This document shows, piece after piece, positions 36,771 through 45,790 of a stretch of DNA of 53,074 nt (the stretch's first letter is position 1; every line of letters starts with the position of its first letter). The position numbers and the translations under genes are program-made. The DNA is from Bordetella parapertussis. Lineage in GTDB: Bacteria; Pseudomonadota; Gammaproteobacteria; Burkholderiales; SG8-41. Under the pieces are notes generated by a model that had not been told where the DNA came from, ran no database searches, and saw only the letters and a list, made by a program, of their open reading frames with translations. The stretch spans positions 81,618 through 134,691 of the forward strand of contig CAMDRT010000009.1 of NCBI GenBank assembly GCA_945906815.1. The letters are read 5' to 3'.

Positions 36771-37835
36771 ATGATTCTTGTCACCGGCGGCGCCGGCTTC
36801 ATCGGCGCGAATTTTGTGATTGACTGGATCGCAGCCGAAGGCTCGCCGGTTGTCAATCTCGACAAACTCACCTACGCCGGCAATCCCGAAAACCTGGCGC
36901 TCCTTGCCCACGATGCGCGTCATATTTTCGTGCGCGGTGATATCGGCGAGCGCGCGCAGGTTGCCGCACTGCTCAGCCAGCACCAGCCCGAAGCGATCGT
37001 GCATTTTGCCGCGGAAAGTCATGTGGACCGCTCGATACTCGGCCCCGGCGAGTTTGTGCAGACCAATGTGGTTGGTACCTTCCAACTGCTCGAAGCGACG
37101 CGCGCTTATTGGTCGGGCTTAGCAGAACCGCACAAGAGCCGCTTTCGTTTCTTACACATTTCTACCGACGAAGTGTACGGTTCGCTGGCGCCGCACGATC
37201 CCGCGTTTGCGGAAACCACCGCTTACGCGCCGAACAGCCCTTATGCCGCATCAAAAGCCGCCTCGGATCACCTGGTGCGCGCCTATCACCATACCTACGG
37301 CCTGCCCACTGTCACCACCAACTGCTCGAATAATTACGGGCCGTTGCAGTTTCCCGAAAAATTGATACCGCTGATGATCCGCAATGCCTTGCTCGGGCAG
37401 CCCTTGCCGGTATATGGCGACGGCAAAAATGTGCGCGACTGGCTGTACGTGAGCGACCATTGCGCGGGCATCCGCGCGGCGCTGAAAAAAGGCCGTCCCG
37501 GCGAAACCTACAACATCGGTGGCAACAGCGAAAAAACCAATCTCGAAGTGGTGCATGCGCTGTGCGCCATACTCGATCAACTGCATCCTGCCGGCGCGCC
37601 GCACGCCAGGCTGATCACGTTTGTGCAGGACCGCCCCGGCCACGACTGGCGTTACGCCATTGATGCCGCGAAAATAAAAAATGAACTCGGCTGGCAGCCC
37701 ACGGAAAAATTTGAAAGCGGTCTGCGCAAAACCGTACAGTGGTATCTCGATCACGCGCCATGGGTGGAAAACGTCACCAGCGGCGCCTACCGCAACTGGA
37801 TCTCACAAAATTACGGCGCAAGGAGCGCGACATGA
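36771..37835 (+). CDS. rfbB: dTDP-glucose 4,6-dehydratase
   Basis: A 354-residue short-chain dehydrogenase/reductase. [15 protein letters not shown] binds [12 protein letters not shown] contains catalytic Thr/Asp/Glu and [12 protein letters not shown] the Tyr and Lys. It turns dTDP-glucose into dTDP-4-keto-6-deoxyglucose, the second step to dTDP-L-rhamnose. I chose the ATG at 36771 because the nucleotide-binding motif starts at residue 1; the frame extends to a GTG at 36717. Its stop overlaps the rfbA start (ATGA). Confidence 0.97.
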   Translation: MILVTGGAGFIGANFVIDWIAAEGSPVVNLDKLTYAGNPENLALLAHDARHIFVRGDIGERAQVAALLSQHQPEAIVHFAAESHVDRSILGPGEFVQTNVVGTFQLLEATRAYWSGLAEPHKSRFRFLHISTDEVYGSLAPHDPAFAETTAYAPNSPYAASKAASDHLVRAYHHTYGLPTVTTNCSNNYGPLQFPEKLIPLMIRNALLGQPLPVYGDGKNVRDWLYVSDHCAGIRAALKKGRPGETYNIGGNSEKTNLEVVHALCAILDQLHPAGAPHARLITFVQDRPGHDWRYAIDAAKIKNELGWQPTEKFESGLRKTVQWYLDHAPWVENVTSGAYRNWISQNYGARSAT

Positions 37836-38710
37836 AAGGCATCATCCTCGCCGGCGGCTCCGGCACGCGCCTGTATCCGGCGACGCAGGTCGTCTCCAAG
37901 CAACTGCTGCCGGTGTACGACAAACCGATGGTGTATTACCCGCTGGCTACGCTGATGCTTGCGGGTATCCGCGACATACTGCTGATCTCAACGCCGCAGG
38001 ATACGCCGCGCTTTGAGCAACTGCTCGGCGACGGGCGCAAATGGGGGCTGACTATTTCCTATGCGGTGCAGCCCCGTCCTGACGGCCTGCCGCAGGCTTT
38101 TATCATCGGCGCCGACTTTATTGCGGATGAACCCTGCGCGTTGATCTTGGGCGACAATATTTTTTACGGCCATGATCTGACGCGCGACATGAATCTGGCT
38201 ATGGAAAAGGCGACGGGGGCCACGATTTTCGCCTACCAGGTGCAGGACCCGGAACGCTCCGGCGTAGTGGAGTTCGACAAGAATCACAAAGTGATCTCGA
38301 TTGAGGAAAAGCCCAAGCATCCGAAATCCAAGTATGCAGTCACCGGGTTCTTTGTTTATGACCGCACTGTTGTCGACCTCGCGCGCGCGCTCAAACCCTC
38401 CGCCCGCGGCGAACTTGAAATCACCGACCTCAACAACGAATACCTGCGACGCGGCGCACTGAGCGTCACCCTGTTGGGCCGCGGCGTCGCCTGGCTCGAT
38501 ACCGGCACCCATGCGTCTTTGCTCGAGGCCTCATTGTTCATCGAGACCATCGAAAAACGCCAGGGCCTCAAAATCGCGTGTCCGGAAGAAATAGCCTACC
38601 GCATGGGCTATATCTCCGCGGAGCAACTGCTAGCCCTGACCCAATCTATGGGAAACAACGGCTATGGCAAGTACCTGAACGACCTGTTGCTGGAATTCCC
38701 TGCCCCATGA
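37832..38710 (+). CDS. rfbA: Glucose-1-phosphate thymidylyltransferase
   Basis: A 292-residue nucleotidyltransferase. [19 protein letters not shown] is the nucleotide-binding signature, [20 protein letters not shown] a sugar-binding loop and [12 protein letters not shown] a metal/substrate segment. It makes dTDP-glucose from dTTP and glucose 1-phosphate, the first committed step of the pathway. AAGGAG precedes the ATG at 37832, which overlaps the stop of rfbB. A longer frame to 37739 lies inside rfbB and is not used. Its stop overlaps rfbC. Confidence 0.97.
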   Translation: MKGIILAGGSGTRLYPATQVVSKQLLPVYDKPMVYYPLATLMLAGIRDILLISTPQDTPRFEQLLGDGRKWGLTISYAVQPRPDGLPQAFIIGADFIADEPCALILGDNIFYGHDLTRDMNLAMEKATGATIFAYQVQDPERSGVVEFDKNHKVISIEEKPKHPKSKYAVTGFFVYDRTVVDLARALKPSARGELEITDLNNEYLRRGALSVTLLGRGVAWLDTGTHASLLEASLFIETIEKRQGLKIACPEEIAYRMGYISAEQLLALTQSMGNNGYGKYLNDLLLEFPAP

Positions 38711-39252
38711 ACGTTACACCTACCCGCCTGCCCGAGGTGCTGATACTCGAACCGAGGGTGTTTGGCGACGCCCGCGGTTTTTTCTTTGAAAGCTACAACA
38801 CACGCACCTTCGCCGAAAAAACCGGCATCAGCGCACACTTCGTGCAGGACAATCATTCGCGCAGCGCCCACAACGTTTTGCGCGGCCTGCATTACCAGAT
38901 ACAGCAGGCGCAAGCGAAACTCATCCGCGTATTGGCCGGTGAGATCTACGATGTGGCGGTGGATATACGCAAAAACTCCCCGACCTTTGGGACCTGGACG
39001 GCACAGGTGCTGTCCAGCGAAAACCGCAAAATGCTGTGGATACCCGAAGGCTTTGCGCATGGTTTTCTGGTCACCAGCGCGCATGCCGAAGTCGAATACA
39101 AAACCACGGATTACTGGGCGCCGCAGCACGAGCGCTGCATCCTGTGGAACGACCCGCGCCTCAATATTCCGTGGCCGCTACAGGGGCTACCCTTGTTGTC
39201 GGCCAAGGATCAACTGGGTGTAAACCTTGAGCAGGCGGAGTTGCCGGGGTGA
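38707..39252 (+). CDS. rfbC: dTDP-4-dehydrorhamnose 3,5-epimerase
   Basis: A 181-residue cupin. [11 protein letters not shown] and [20 protein letters not shown] are the signature, the latter holding the catalytic His; Tyr is in the YKTTDYWAP segment. It epimerises C3 and C5 of the keto sugar. The ATG at 38707 overlaps the rfbA stop (ATGA), and its own stop overlaps the GTG start of rfbD, so the four genes are translationally coupled in the order B-A-C-D. Confidence 0.97.
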   Translation: MNVTPTRLPEVLILEPRVFGDARGFFFESYNTRTFAEKTGISAHFVQDNHSRSAHNVLRGLHYQIQQAQAKLIRVLAGEIYDVAVDIRKNSPTFGTWTAQVLSSENRKMLWIPEGFAHGFLVTSAHAEVEYKTTDYWAPQHERCILWNDPRLNIPWPLQGLPLLSAKDQLGVNLEQAELPG

Positions 39253-40133
39253 CGCGCATTCTGCTGACCGGGAAAACCGGTCAGCTCGGCAGAGAATTGC
39301 AGCAGGCCCTGGCACCCTTAGGCGCAATTGCCGCTCTCGATCGCACGCAAATGGATTTGACCGACCCGGATGCGATACGCCGGGCGATACGCAGCCACGC
39401 GCCTGACATCATCGTCAACGCAGCGGGTTACACCACGGTCGACCAGGCCGAGAGCGAGCGCGCACTTGCGCACCAGATCAACGCGGTGGCGCCCGGCATC
39501 ATGGCCGAGGAGGCACGCCGCATTAACGCCCTGCTGATTCATTACTCGACGGACTACGTCTATGACGGCGCTAACAGCGCACCCTACGACGAGAATGACA
39601 CGCCCAATCCCGTGAACTACTACGGCCGCTCGAAACTTGAGGGTGAGCGCGCCATCACCGCCATCGCTGGTGCCCACCTGATACTGCGCGCAAGCTGGAT
39701 CTACAGCGCCTACGGCACGAATTTTGTGCTCACCATGCTGCGGCTGGCGCGCGAACGTAAAGAAGTTTTCGTGGTAAACGATCAGGTGGGTTCTCCCTCC
39801 TGGGCGCGATCACTGGCGGCGTCCTCGGCGCAAATTTTGACACGCATCAAAGACCGCTCCAGCGCATCGGGCATCTATCACCTGTCAGCCGCCGGTCACG
39901 CTACGCGCTTTGATTTTGCAAACGCGATCATCGCAGCCGCCAGGCAATCCTCGGCGCCCACAACACAGTGGGCGGAAATCCGCCCCACCACCACTGCGAA
40001 TTACCCCTTGCCCGCCGCACGCCCGCTGAACGCGGCAACCAGCAAGGCAAAACTCAAACGCGATTTCGGCGTGGAGATGCCGGGCTGGCAGGAACAAATC
40101 CATTCATTCATGAAGAGCAGGCCCCTGCTTTAA
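39249..40133 (+). CDS. rfbD: dTDP-4-dehydrorhamnose reductase
   Basis: A 294-residue reductase that completes dTDP-L-rhamnose. [20 protein letters not shown] binds NADPH, HYSTDYVYDG and YYGRSKLEGE carry the catalytic Thr and Tyr-x3-Lys. It starts at GTG 39249, overlapping the rfbC stop by GTGA. It is the last gene of the operon; no rhamnosyltransferase follows. After it lies a repeat-rich gene-free stretch. Confidence 0.97.
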   Translation: MTRILLTGKTGQLGRELQQALAPLGAIAALDRTQMDLTDPDAIRRAIRSHAPDIIVNAAGYTTVDQAESERALAHQINAVAPGIMAEEARRINALLIHYSTDYVYDGANSAPYDENDTPNPVNYYGRSKLEGERAITAIAGAHLILRASWIYSAYGTNFVLTMLRLARERKEVFVVNDQVGSPSWARSLAASSAQILTRIKDRSSASGIYHLSAAGHATRFDFANAIIAAARQSSAPTTQWAEIRPTTTANYPLPAARPLNAATSKAKLKRDFGVEMPGWQEQIHSFMKSRPLL

Positions 40134-40203
40134 AACGGCAATTCCGCCACCGAGCAACGGAGAGAAAACAAGTGCTTGCACTCGCTCGTCACCCGCAGCT
40201 GTT

Positions 40204-40241
40204 CGCGGGATTGGGAGACTTTGTGGCCAAATGCTTTTTCT
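40204..40241. repeat. 38-bp direct repeat, left copy
   Basis: Begins CGCGGGATTGGGAGACTT and ends GGCCAAATGCTTTTTCT. It matches the copy at 40418-40455 in 36 of 38 positions. Between rfbD and the Bug gene, 40134-40458 holds no gene, only these repeats and a hairpin element. Confidence 0.9.
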
Positions 40242-40265
40242 AGGATTACTGATACCAACAACGCT

Positions 40266-40328
40266 CGTCTCCCCGGCGTACGCCGGGGTCCAGAAACGTA
40301 CTGGATGCTGGCCTACGCCAGCATGACG
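40266..40328. repeat. REP-like element with consecutive hairpins
   Basis: Contains the perfect palindrome CCCCGGCGTACGCCGGGG (40271-40288), a TCCAG/CTGGA pair, and an 8-bp stem ATGCTGGC/GCCAGCAT (40305-40324). The ends are CGTC and GACG. This is the layout of intergenic palindromic elements dispersed in many proteobacterial genomes. No transposase of the RAYT type is in the window. Confidence 0.75.
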
Positions 40329-40417
40329 AGGTGGTTTTAGTGAGAGCTGCGGTAAAGTATATAAACGCTATTATTCACTACCTCGCCCCATGTTTCTTTG
40401 CGAACGCCTGGCCCGCG

Positions 40418-40455
40418 CGCGGGATTGGGAAACTCTGTGGCCAAATGCTTTTTCT
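40418..40455. repeat. 38-bp direct repeat, right copy
   Basis: Second copy, 214 bp from the first, ending three bases before the stop codon of the leftward Bug gene at 40459. The two copies bracket the REP-like element. Confidence 0.9.
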
Positions 40456-40458
40456 GGG

Positions 40459-41454
40459 TTAATACGCCTTAATGCCCTGACTTTGAATCAGCGGCAACCA
40501 CTTCTTCTTTTCGCCGGCAAGATACGCCGTCAATTGCGCAGGCTCGCCGCCCACGATATTGACGCCGGACTGGGTCATGATTTTTCGATACTCAGACTCC
40601 TGAAATATGGCGTTGATGGTGCGATTGATGGCGGCGATGATGGTGGCGGGCGTGCCGGCGGCTACGAACACGCCATGCGGCACGCCGGAGTAGAAATGGG
40701 CGATGCCGCCTTCGTCGAAGGTCGGCACATCGGGCAACACCAAGGCGCGCGCCTTGCTGGCAATGCCCAGGCCACGTACCCGCCCGCCGCGGATATGCGC
40801 AAGCGCCGTTGCGCCGTTATCGAACATCATCTGAATCTCGTCTCCCAGCAATGCGGTAACTGCGGGCGCCGCGCCTTTGTAGGGAACATGCACCATGTCT
40901 ATGCCCGCAATCGTCTTGAACAATTCTCCGGCCAGGTGCAGCGAAGTGCCCTGTCCACCCGAACCGAAATTCACCTTGCCGGGTTGCGCCTTGGCGTAGG
41001 CGATGAGTTCGGACAGCTTGCCAGCGCGAAACGCCGCGCTCACCAGCAGAATGTGGGGCGTGTCACTCACCAGTATCACCGGCGCGAAATCGCGTTCCGC
41101 ATGGAACGGCAGTTTTGCATAGAGCAGGGGGTTGGTGACCAGGATCGGCAGCGACGCAAAAAACAGTGTGTAACCATCGCGCTCGCTGTTGGCCACCGCA
41201 TGCGCGGCAGTGTTGCCCGCCGCACCCGCGATATTGTGCACGATGACCGGCTGCTTCCAGCGGTTGTTCAGCCGCTCCGCCAGCCGCCGCGCCGCCAAAT
41301 CAGCCCCGCCGCCGGCGGCAAATGGCGCAATGACGCGCACCGGCCGTGCCGGATATTCCTGCGCGCTGGCGGGTATTGCACCACCCAGCAGGGTCACGCT
41401 CAAAACGCCTAGGCTCAACCGCGCTCGCTGCTGAGTGCCTGTCAACAACTTCAT
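40459..41454 (-). CDS. Bug/TctC family periplasmic solute receptor (4 of 4)
   Basis: A 331-residue receptor. The signal peptide (SLGVLSVTLLGGAIPASA) is followed by QEYPARPVRVIAPFAAGGGAD, then the DGYTLFFAS and VPYKGAAPAVTALLGDE signatures. GGAGG eight bases before the ATG at 41454 settles the start over one at 41469. It begins the accessory cluster of 40.4-47.3 kb and may supply its substrate. No TctA/TctB membrane genes are adjacent. Confidence 0.88.
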   Translation of the reverse strand: MKLLTGTQQRARLSLGVLSVTLLGGAIPASAQEYPARPVRVIAPFAAGGGADLAARRLAERLNNRWKQPVIVHNIAGAAGNTAAHAVANSERDGYTLFFASLPILVTNPLLYAKLPFHAERDFAPVILVSDTPHILLVSAAFRAGKLSELIAYAKAQPGKVNFGSGGQGTSLHLAGELFKTIAGIDMVHVPYKGAAPAVTALLGDEIQMMFDNGATALAHIRGGRVRGLGIASKARALVLPDVPTFDEGGIAHFYSGVPHGVFVAAGTPATIIAAINRTINAIFQESEYRKIMTQSGVNIVGGEPAQLTAYLAGEKKKWLPLIQSQGIKAY

Positions 41455-41600
41455 AGGTTGCGCCTCCAATAGGGCTCGGGTGTATGCAAAAACCTGCGCT
41501 GAAGGTTAAGCAGCTAAGACGTGGCGGTCAAGCAAGTTACGCAGGGTTACAATGCACCGCAAGCGGCGCACGTCGCTGCCGCCACTACCCATTACCCCCA

Positions 41601-42302
41601 TTGCCAAAAATACGCGCGATCACCCTCGACCTCGACGATACCCTGTGGCCGTCCGCGCCCACGCTCGAGCGCGCCGAGCAGCGCACCTACACCTATCTCA
41701 CCGCACAGGCGCCCGCCGTCGTCGCGATGTGGTCGATACAACAATTGCGCGAACTGCGTCTATCCCTCTTCAACCAACACCCCGAATTGCAGCACGATTT
41801 TCTGCGCATCCGGCGCATGGCGATGCGCGCCGCGTTCGAAGCAGCGGGATTGTCCGACGCGACGGCCCATGAGCTGATCGAGCGCGTGCTCGAGGTATTC
41901 ATGAGCGCACGCAATCAAGTCGATCTTTACCCGGAGGTTCGCGACTGCCTCACGCGGCTGTCACAGCGCTATGCGCTGGCATCGCTCACCAATGGCAACG
42001 CCGACGTGGCGCGCATCGGCATCGGTCACTATTTCAAAGCCGCCATCTCCGCGCATGCGCACGGTGCCAGCAAACCCGATGCGGCGCTGTTTCACATAGC
42101 CTGCCGCGCGCTCGCGTGCGCTCCCGCAGAAGTGTTGCATGTCGGCGACGACATCGAGCTCGACGTGCGCGCTGGGCACGCCGCCGGGCTGCGCGTGATC
42201 TGGATGAACCGCACTGATGCCGTGTGGGTAGGCGACGATCGGCCGGTGGCGGTGGGTGATTTACTGGGGCTGGAACAGTGGCTGGACGCGAACGCTGAAT
42301 AA
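41601..42302 (+). CDS. HAD family hydrolase
   Basis: About 233 residues from a TTG at 41601, where the typical opening PKIRAITLDLDDTLWP begins; the frame is open to an ATG at 41484, but that would add about 39 atypical residues and leave almost no room for the Bug promoter. Motif I is DLDDT, motif II Thr/Asn in ASLTNGN, motif III Lys in GASKPDAALF and motif IV HVGDDIELD. This is a subfamily IA phosphatase with a helical cap. The substrate is unknown; phosphoglycolate, haloacid or nucleotide phosphatases share this plan. Confidence 0.82.
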   Translation: MPKIRAITLDLDDTLWPSAPTLERAEQRTYTYLTAQAPAVVAMWSIQQLRELRLSLFNQHPELQHDFLRIRRMAMRAAFEAAGLSDATAHELIERVLEVFMSARNQVDLYPEVRDCLTRLSQRYALASLTNGNADVARIGIGHYFKAAISAHAHGASKPDAALFHIACRALACAPAEVLHVGDDIELDVRAGHAAGLRVIWMNRTDAVWVGDDRPVAVGDLLGLEQWLDANAE

Positions 42303-42325
42303 CGGCATCTGCGGCGCCAAAAAAA

Positions 42326-43063
42326 TCAGGCGGCGAGCGGGTCTTTATCGCTGGTGAACGTGCGCAGCAGCCTGCCGTAGCCGGCGATACTGCCGGTGTA
42401 ACCGATTTTTTTGAGCGCCCCCCAAATACTAACCTGGGTAGTACTCAACACCGGCTTGCCGATGGCTAGTTCCAGGCGCTCGATGATCGCCATGCTTTTC
42501 CAGTTGGTGCACGCCAGCACCACCGCCTGCGCCTCGGGGCAATCCACTTGCATGCCGAGATCGTAGGCACTCTGCACCTCGAGCCGGCCGATCTCAAGGT
42601 TGTCGATGACGTTGAGGCCGTCCTTGGCCACCACCTTGATGCCATTGGCTTCGATAAATTTGGCGCAGATATCGTTCACCGTCGGGCTGTAGGCGGAACC
42701 CAGCGCGATGCGTGTGATACCGAGCGCCTTAAACGCTTCCAGCAGCGCGGTGGAGGTGGTGGTTGCGGGTTTGCCGGTGACCGCTTCAATGCGTAGGCTG
42801 ACTTCACGGTCGTAGCCCAAACCCTTCAGAAAACTCGGCGCCGTCGCGCCCAGAATAATCACATCGACATCCGCGCTGGCGAGCAGCTTCGATTCGACAT
42901 CCAGCGAGTCGGCCATCTTGCCGATGGATTCCGGCGTCACCGTGGTGATCGGCAGGCGCGCGGTGTGCAGCGTGACGCCGTCGGGCAGCACCTTGAAAAA
43001 CTCGGTTTCGACGGTGGTGTTGGATGAGGGCGCGAGCAGCCCGATACGGCCAGTAAACGACAT
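42326..43063 (-). CDS. Asp/Glu racemase superfamily protein (maleate isomerase/arylmalonate decarboxylase-like)
   Basis: A 245-residue protein. RIGLLAPSSNTTVETEFFKVLPDGVTLHTAR is the N-terminal signature of the maleate cis-trans isomerase branch. The second active-site Cys is present (Cys185 in VVLACTNWKS), but the first position is LGATAPSF, with Gly72/Ala73 and no Cys. Arylmalonate decarboxylase, which also has only one Cys, shows this pattern; racemases and maleate isomerase need two. Decarboxylation of a malonate-like acid is therefore possible but unproven. It diverges from the flavoprotein gene. Confidence 0.82.
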   Translation of the reverse strand: MSFTGRIGLLAPSSNTTVETEFFKVLPDGVTLHTARLPITTVTPESIGKMADSLDVESKLLASADVDVIILGATAPSFLKGLGYDREVSLRIEAVTGKPATTTSTALLEAFKALGITRIALGSAYSPTVNDICAKFIEANGIKVVAKDGLNVIDNLEIGRLEVQSAYDLGMQVDCPEAQAVVLACTNWKSMAIIERLELAIGKPVLSTTQVSIWGALKKIGYTGSIAGYGRLLRTFTSDKDPLAA

Positions 43064-43142
43064 GATGGAACTCTCCTGGTGTGCATAGGATTACGTGGGC
43101 GGCAAGTCTAGCAGCAAGCCGTGCATTACAATATGCCTCTTG

Positions 43143-44546
43143 ATGAACACAACCTTCGATGTGGTGGTGGTCGGCGCTGGCATCGCCGGCCTTTGTGCCG
43201 CCAACCGCGCCGCGCAACAGGGATTGAAAGTTGCGGTGTTGGAACGTGGCGCCGATGAGCGCTACCTGTGCAACTCGCGTTACTCGGGCGGTGTACTGCA
43301 CATCGCGTGTCATAACGCCAAAGACCCCGCACAGAAACTGCTGGCGGTTATTCAGGACGCCACCAGCGGCAAGGCCGATGTGGAACTGGCGCGCGCGCTC
43401 GCCACCACCGCGGGCCGTGCCATCGACTGGTTGCGCGATGAAGGCGCCAAGTACATCCGCGTGGGTAACATCGTGTGGCAGCAGCATGTACTGGCGCCGC
43501 CGCGACCGATAGTGGCCGGTCTCGACTGGAGAGGCCGCGGCCCCGACGTGACGCTGCGGCAACTGGTGGCCAATCTTGAAAAGCGCGGCGGAAAAATGTT
43601 TCGTTTGCCTGCCGTTGCCTTGCTGGAAAAGGAAGGCCAGTGCATCGGCGTTGAGGCGGGCGCTGCCTCGGCCAAACAACATTTCCACGCACGCGCGGTG
43701 GTGCTGGCCGACGGCGGTTATCAGGGCAACCCCGCGCTGGTGCGCGAGCACATGGGCATCGACTTGATTAAAGTTAAAACGCGCGGGGCGGGCACCGGCG
43801 TCGGCGATGGCCTACGCATGGCGCAGGCGATGGGCGCGCAGATGTCGGATTTGAAATACTTCTACGGTCACATGCTGTCGCGAGATTCGTTCACCAACGA
43901 CCGGGTGTGGCCGTATCCGCAGCTTGACGAACTGGGCACCGTCGGCATCGTCGTTAACGACGCGGGTGAACGTTTTGTTGATGAGGGACAGGGTGGCGTT
44001 TTCGTCGCCAACACCATCGCGCGGCTGGCGGATCCGTTATCGGCGTGGGCCATTTTCGACCACGCCATCTGGGAGGGGCCCGGGCGCGCGGCGCGCATTC
44101 CGGCCAATCCGCAACTCGCCAATGCGGGCGGCACCATCATCAAGGCCGACACGCTGCTTGAACTCGCGGCAAAAACCGGCATAGGCGCAGAGCGGCTGGA
44201 ACTCACGGTTGCCGCCTACAACCATGCGCTGGCGTCCGCGCAGACCGCCAGCCTCATGCCACCGCGCAGCGTGCAACCGCTGGTGCCGTCGCCGCTTGCC
44301 AGGCCGCCGTACTATGCCGTGCCCTTGTGCGCGGGAATGACCTATACCTTCGGCGGCATTTTTACCGACGGCGACGCGCGCGTGATGAGCACGCGCGGCA
44401 CACCCATCGCAGGACTCTACGCTGTAGGTGCGACTACCGGCGGACTGGAGGGCGGCACCGGCGGCGGCTATGTCGGTGGGCTGATCAAGGGCGTTGCGTT
44501 CGGCATGCGCGCGGGCGAGCACATTGCGCAAGCGCTCAAGGGCTGA
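43143..44546 (+). CDS. FAD-dependent oxidoreductase (fumarate reductase/tricarballylate dehydrogenase type)
   Basis: A 467-residue flavoprotein. DVVVVGAGIAGLCAANRAA binds the FAD ADP part, and GLEGGTGGGYVGGLIKGVAFGMRAGE at the C-terminus holds the flavin. GGIFTDGDARVMSTRGTPIAGLYAVG is typical of the succinate dehydrogenase/fumarate reductase flavoprotein family, which reduces or forms a double bond next to a carboxylate. Tricarballylate dehydrogenase and 3-ketosteroid dehydrogenase are relatives. I chose the ATG at 43143, where the Rossmann motif starts. It is followed by two acyl-CoA dehydrogenase genes, 86 bp away. Confidence 0.88.
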   Translation: MNTTFDVVVVGAGIAGLCAANRAAQQGLKVAVLERGADERYLCNSRYSGGVLHIACHNAKDPAQKLLAVIQDATSGKADVELARALATTAGRAIDWLRDEGAKYIRVGNIVWQQHVLAPPRPIVAGLDWRGRGPDVTLRQLVANLEKRGGKMFRLPAVALLEKEGQCIGVEAGAASAKQHFHARAVVLADGGYQGNPALVREHMGIDLIKVKTRGAGTGVGDGLRMAQAMGAQMSDLKYFYGHMLSRDSFTNDRVWPYPQLDELGTVGIVVNDAGERFVDEGQGGVFVANTIARLADPLSAWAIFDHAIWEGPGRAARIPANPQLANAGGTIIKADTLLELAAKTGIGAERLELTVAAYNHALASAQTASLMPPRSVQPLVPSPLARPPYYAVPLCAGMTYTFGGIFTDGDARVMSTRGTPIAGLYAVGATTGGLEGGTGGGYVGGLIKGVAFGMRAGEHIAQALKG

Positions 44547-44632
44547 CGGTGTGAGCCTCAGTTGGCACTTAGTTATCACTCACTTAAATTATGTAAGCAT
44601 CTGTTTTTATGGATAATTTGAACGGAGCAAAG

Positions 44633-45790
44633 ATGATGTCCGAGCAGGATTCCAGCGAACACCGCGCCATGCTGTCGAACAGCGTCACGGATTTTGCGCG
44701 CGGAGTCGATGTCGCGCGCGTGCGCCGCCTGCGGGTAAGCAAAGTCGAATGCGACCGCGCAGTATGGCAACAGATGGCCGATCTGGGCTGGCTGGGCGTG
44801 CTGGTGCCTGAACAGTATGGCGGCATGGGATTACAACTGGCTGACATGGCGATCGTGGCACAGGGTCTGGCGCGCGCGCTGGTGCCGGAGCCGTTGACGG
44901 CGGTGGCGGTGCTGGCAGCGCGCGTGCTGACGGACAGCAGTAACGCGCCATTGAAGAAAAAACTGCTCGAAGGTTTGGTGGCAGGCGACATGCTTCCGGC
45001 AACCGCATGGCAGGAATACGCGGGCACCCTCGACCCCGGCAAAATCGACATGCAGGCCACGCCCTTCGAAGGCGGCTTTCGGGTAACCGGCAGCAAGCAC
45101 TTTGTGGTGGGCGCCGCCCATGCCGACGGATACATCGTCTCAGCGAACGCCGCGGCAGGCATGCAACTGCTGTGGGTGCCGCGCGATGCCGCAGGGGCTA
45201 CGACGCAATTTGACACGCTGGCGGACGGGCGGCTGTCGGGCACGCTGCATCTGTCCGAGGTAACCGTAGCCAAAGAAAACGTCATCAACAGCGGCACGGC
45301 AGCCGCGGCATCACTCGCGCGCGCGCTCGATCACACGGCAGCCATCGCCAGCGCGGAATTGTGCGGCGTCATGGGCCGCTCGCTGGAAATGACGCTCGAG
45401 TATTTAAAGACGCGGGTGCAATTCGGCAAACCCATCGGCAGTTTTCAGGTGCTGCAGCACCGCGCAGTGGATCTGTATATTCAGCAGGAACTATCCCATG
45501 CGGTACTCGCGGATTGCCTGGGCGTGCTCGACGGCGAGCACGGCGTCGAACCCGCGGCAAAGGCACGCAGCGCTGCTGCCAGCCGCGCCAAAGCGCGCTG
45601 TACCGACGCCGCACTATTGATCACCCGCCAAGCGATACAAATGCACGGTGCGATTGGCTTTACCGAAGATTGCGATGTCGGCCTTTACGTCAAGCGCGCC
45701 ATGACACTGGCGGCGTGGCTGGGCAACGGCAACGCCCATCGGCGGCGCTACGCCAAAACGGAAATTCTGGAAGGAGCGGCAGCATCATGA
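44633..45790 (+). CDS. Acyl-CoA dehydrogenase, probable non-canonical subunit
   Basis: A 385-residue protein of the acyl-CoA dehydrogenase family. GGMGLQLADMAIV in the N-terminal helices and RVQFGKPIGSFQVLQHR are the FAD/substrate signatures. The C-terminal loop where most enzymes have the catalytic Glu (YEGT) reads AAWLGNGNAHRR, so the Glu is absent. I chose ATG 44633 (GGAG five bases upstream) over 44609. Its stop overlaps the next acyl-CoA dehydrogenase gene (ATGA), and the two probably form a heteromeric enzyme. Confidence 0.88.
   Translation: MMSEQDSSEHRAMLSNSVTDFARGVDVARVRRLRVSKVECDRAVWQQMADLGWLGVLVPEQYGGMGLQLADMAIVAQGLARALVPEPLTAVAVLAARVLTDSSNAPLKKKLLEGLVAGDMLPATAWQEYAGTLDPGKIDMQATPFEGGFRVTGSKHFVVGAAHADGYIVSANAAAGMQLLWVPRDAAGATTQFDTLADGRLSGTLHLSEVTVAKENVINSGTAAAASLARALDHTAAIASAELCGVMGRSLEMTLEYLKTRVQFGKPIGSFQVLQHRAVDLYIQQELSHAVLADCLGVLDGEHGVEPAAKARSAAASRAKARCTDAALLITRQAIQMHGAIGFTEDCDVGLYVKRAMTLAAWLGNGNAHRRRYAKTEILEGAAAS

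Noticed and set aside
40390..41412. Long + strand frame (340 codons) opposite Bug receptor 4
   Set aside because: It is the antisense of a clear Bug gene, is rich in Arg/Gly/His as antisense frames in GC-rich DNA are, and has no family features.
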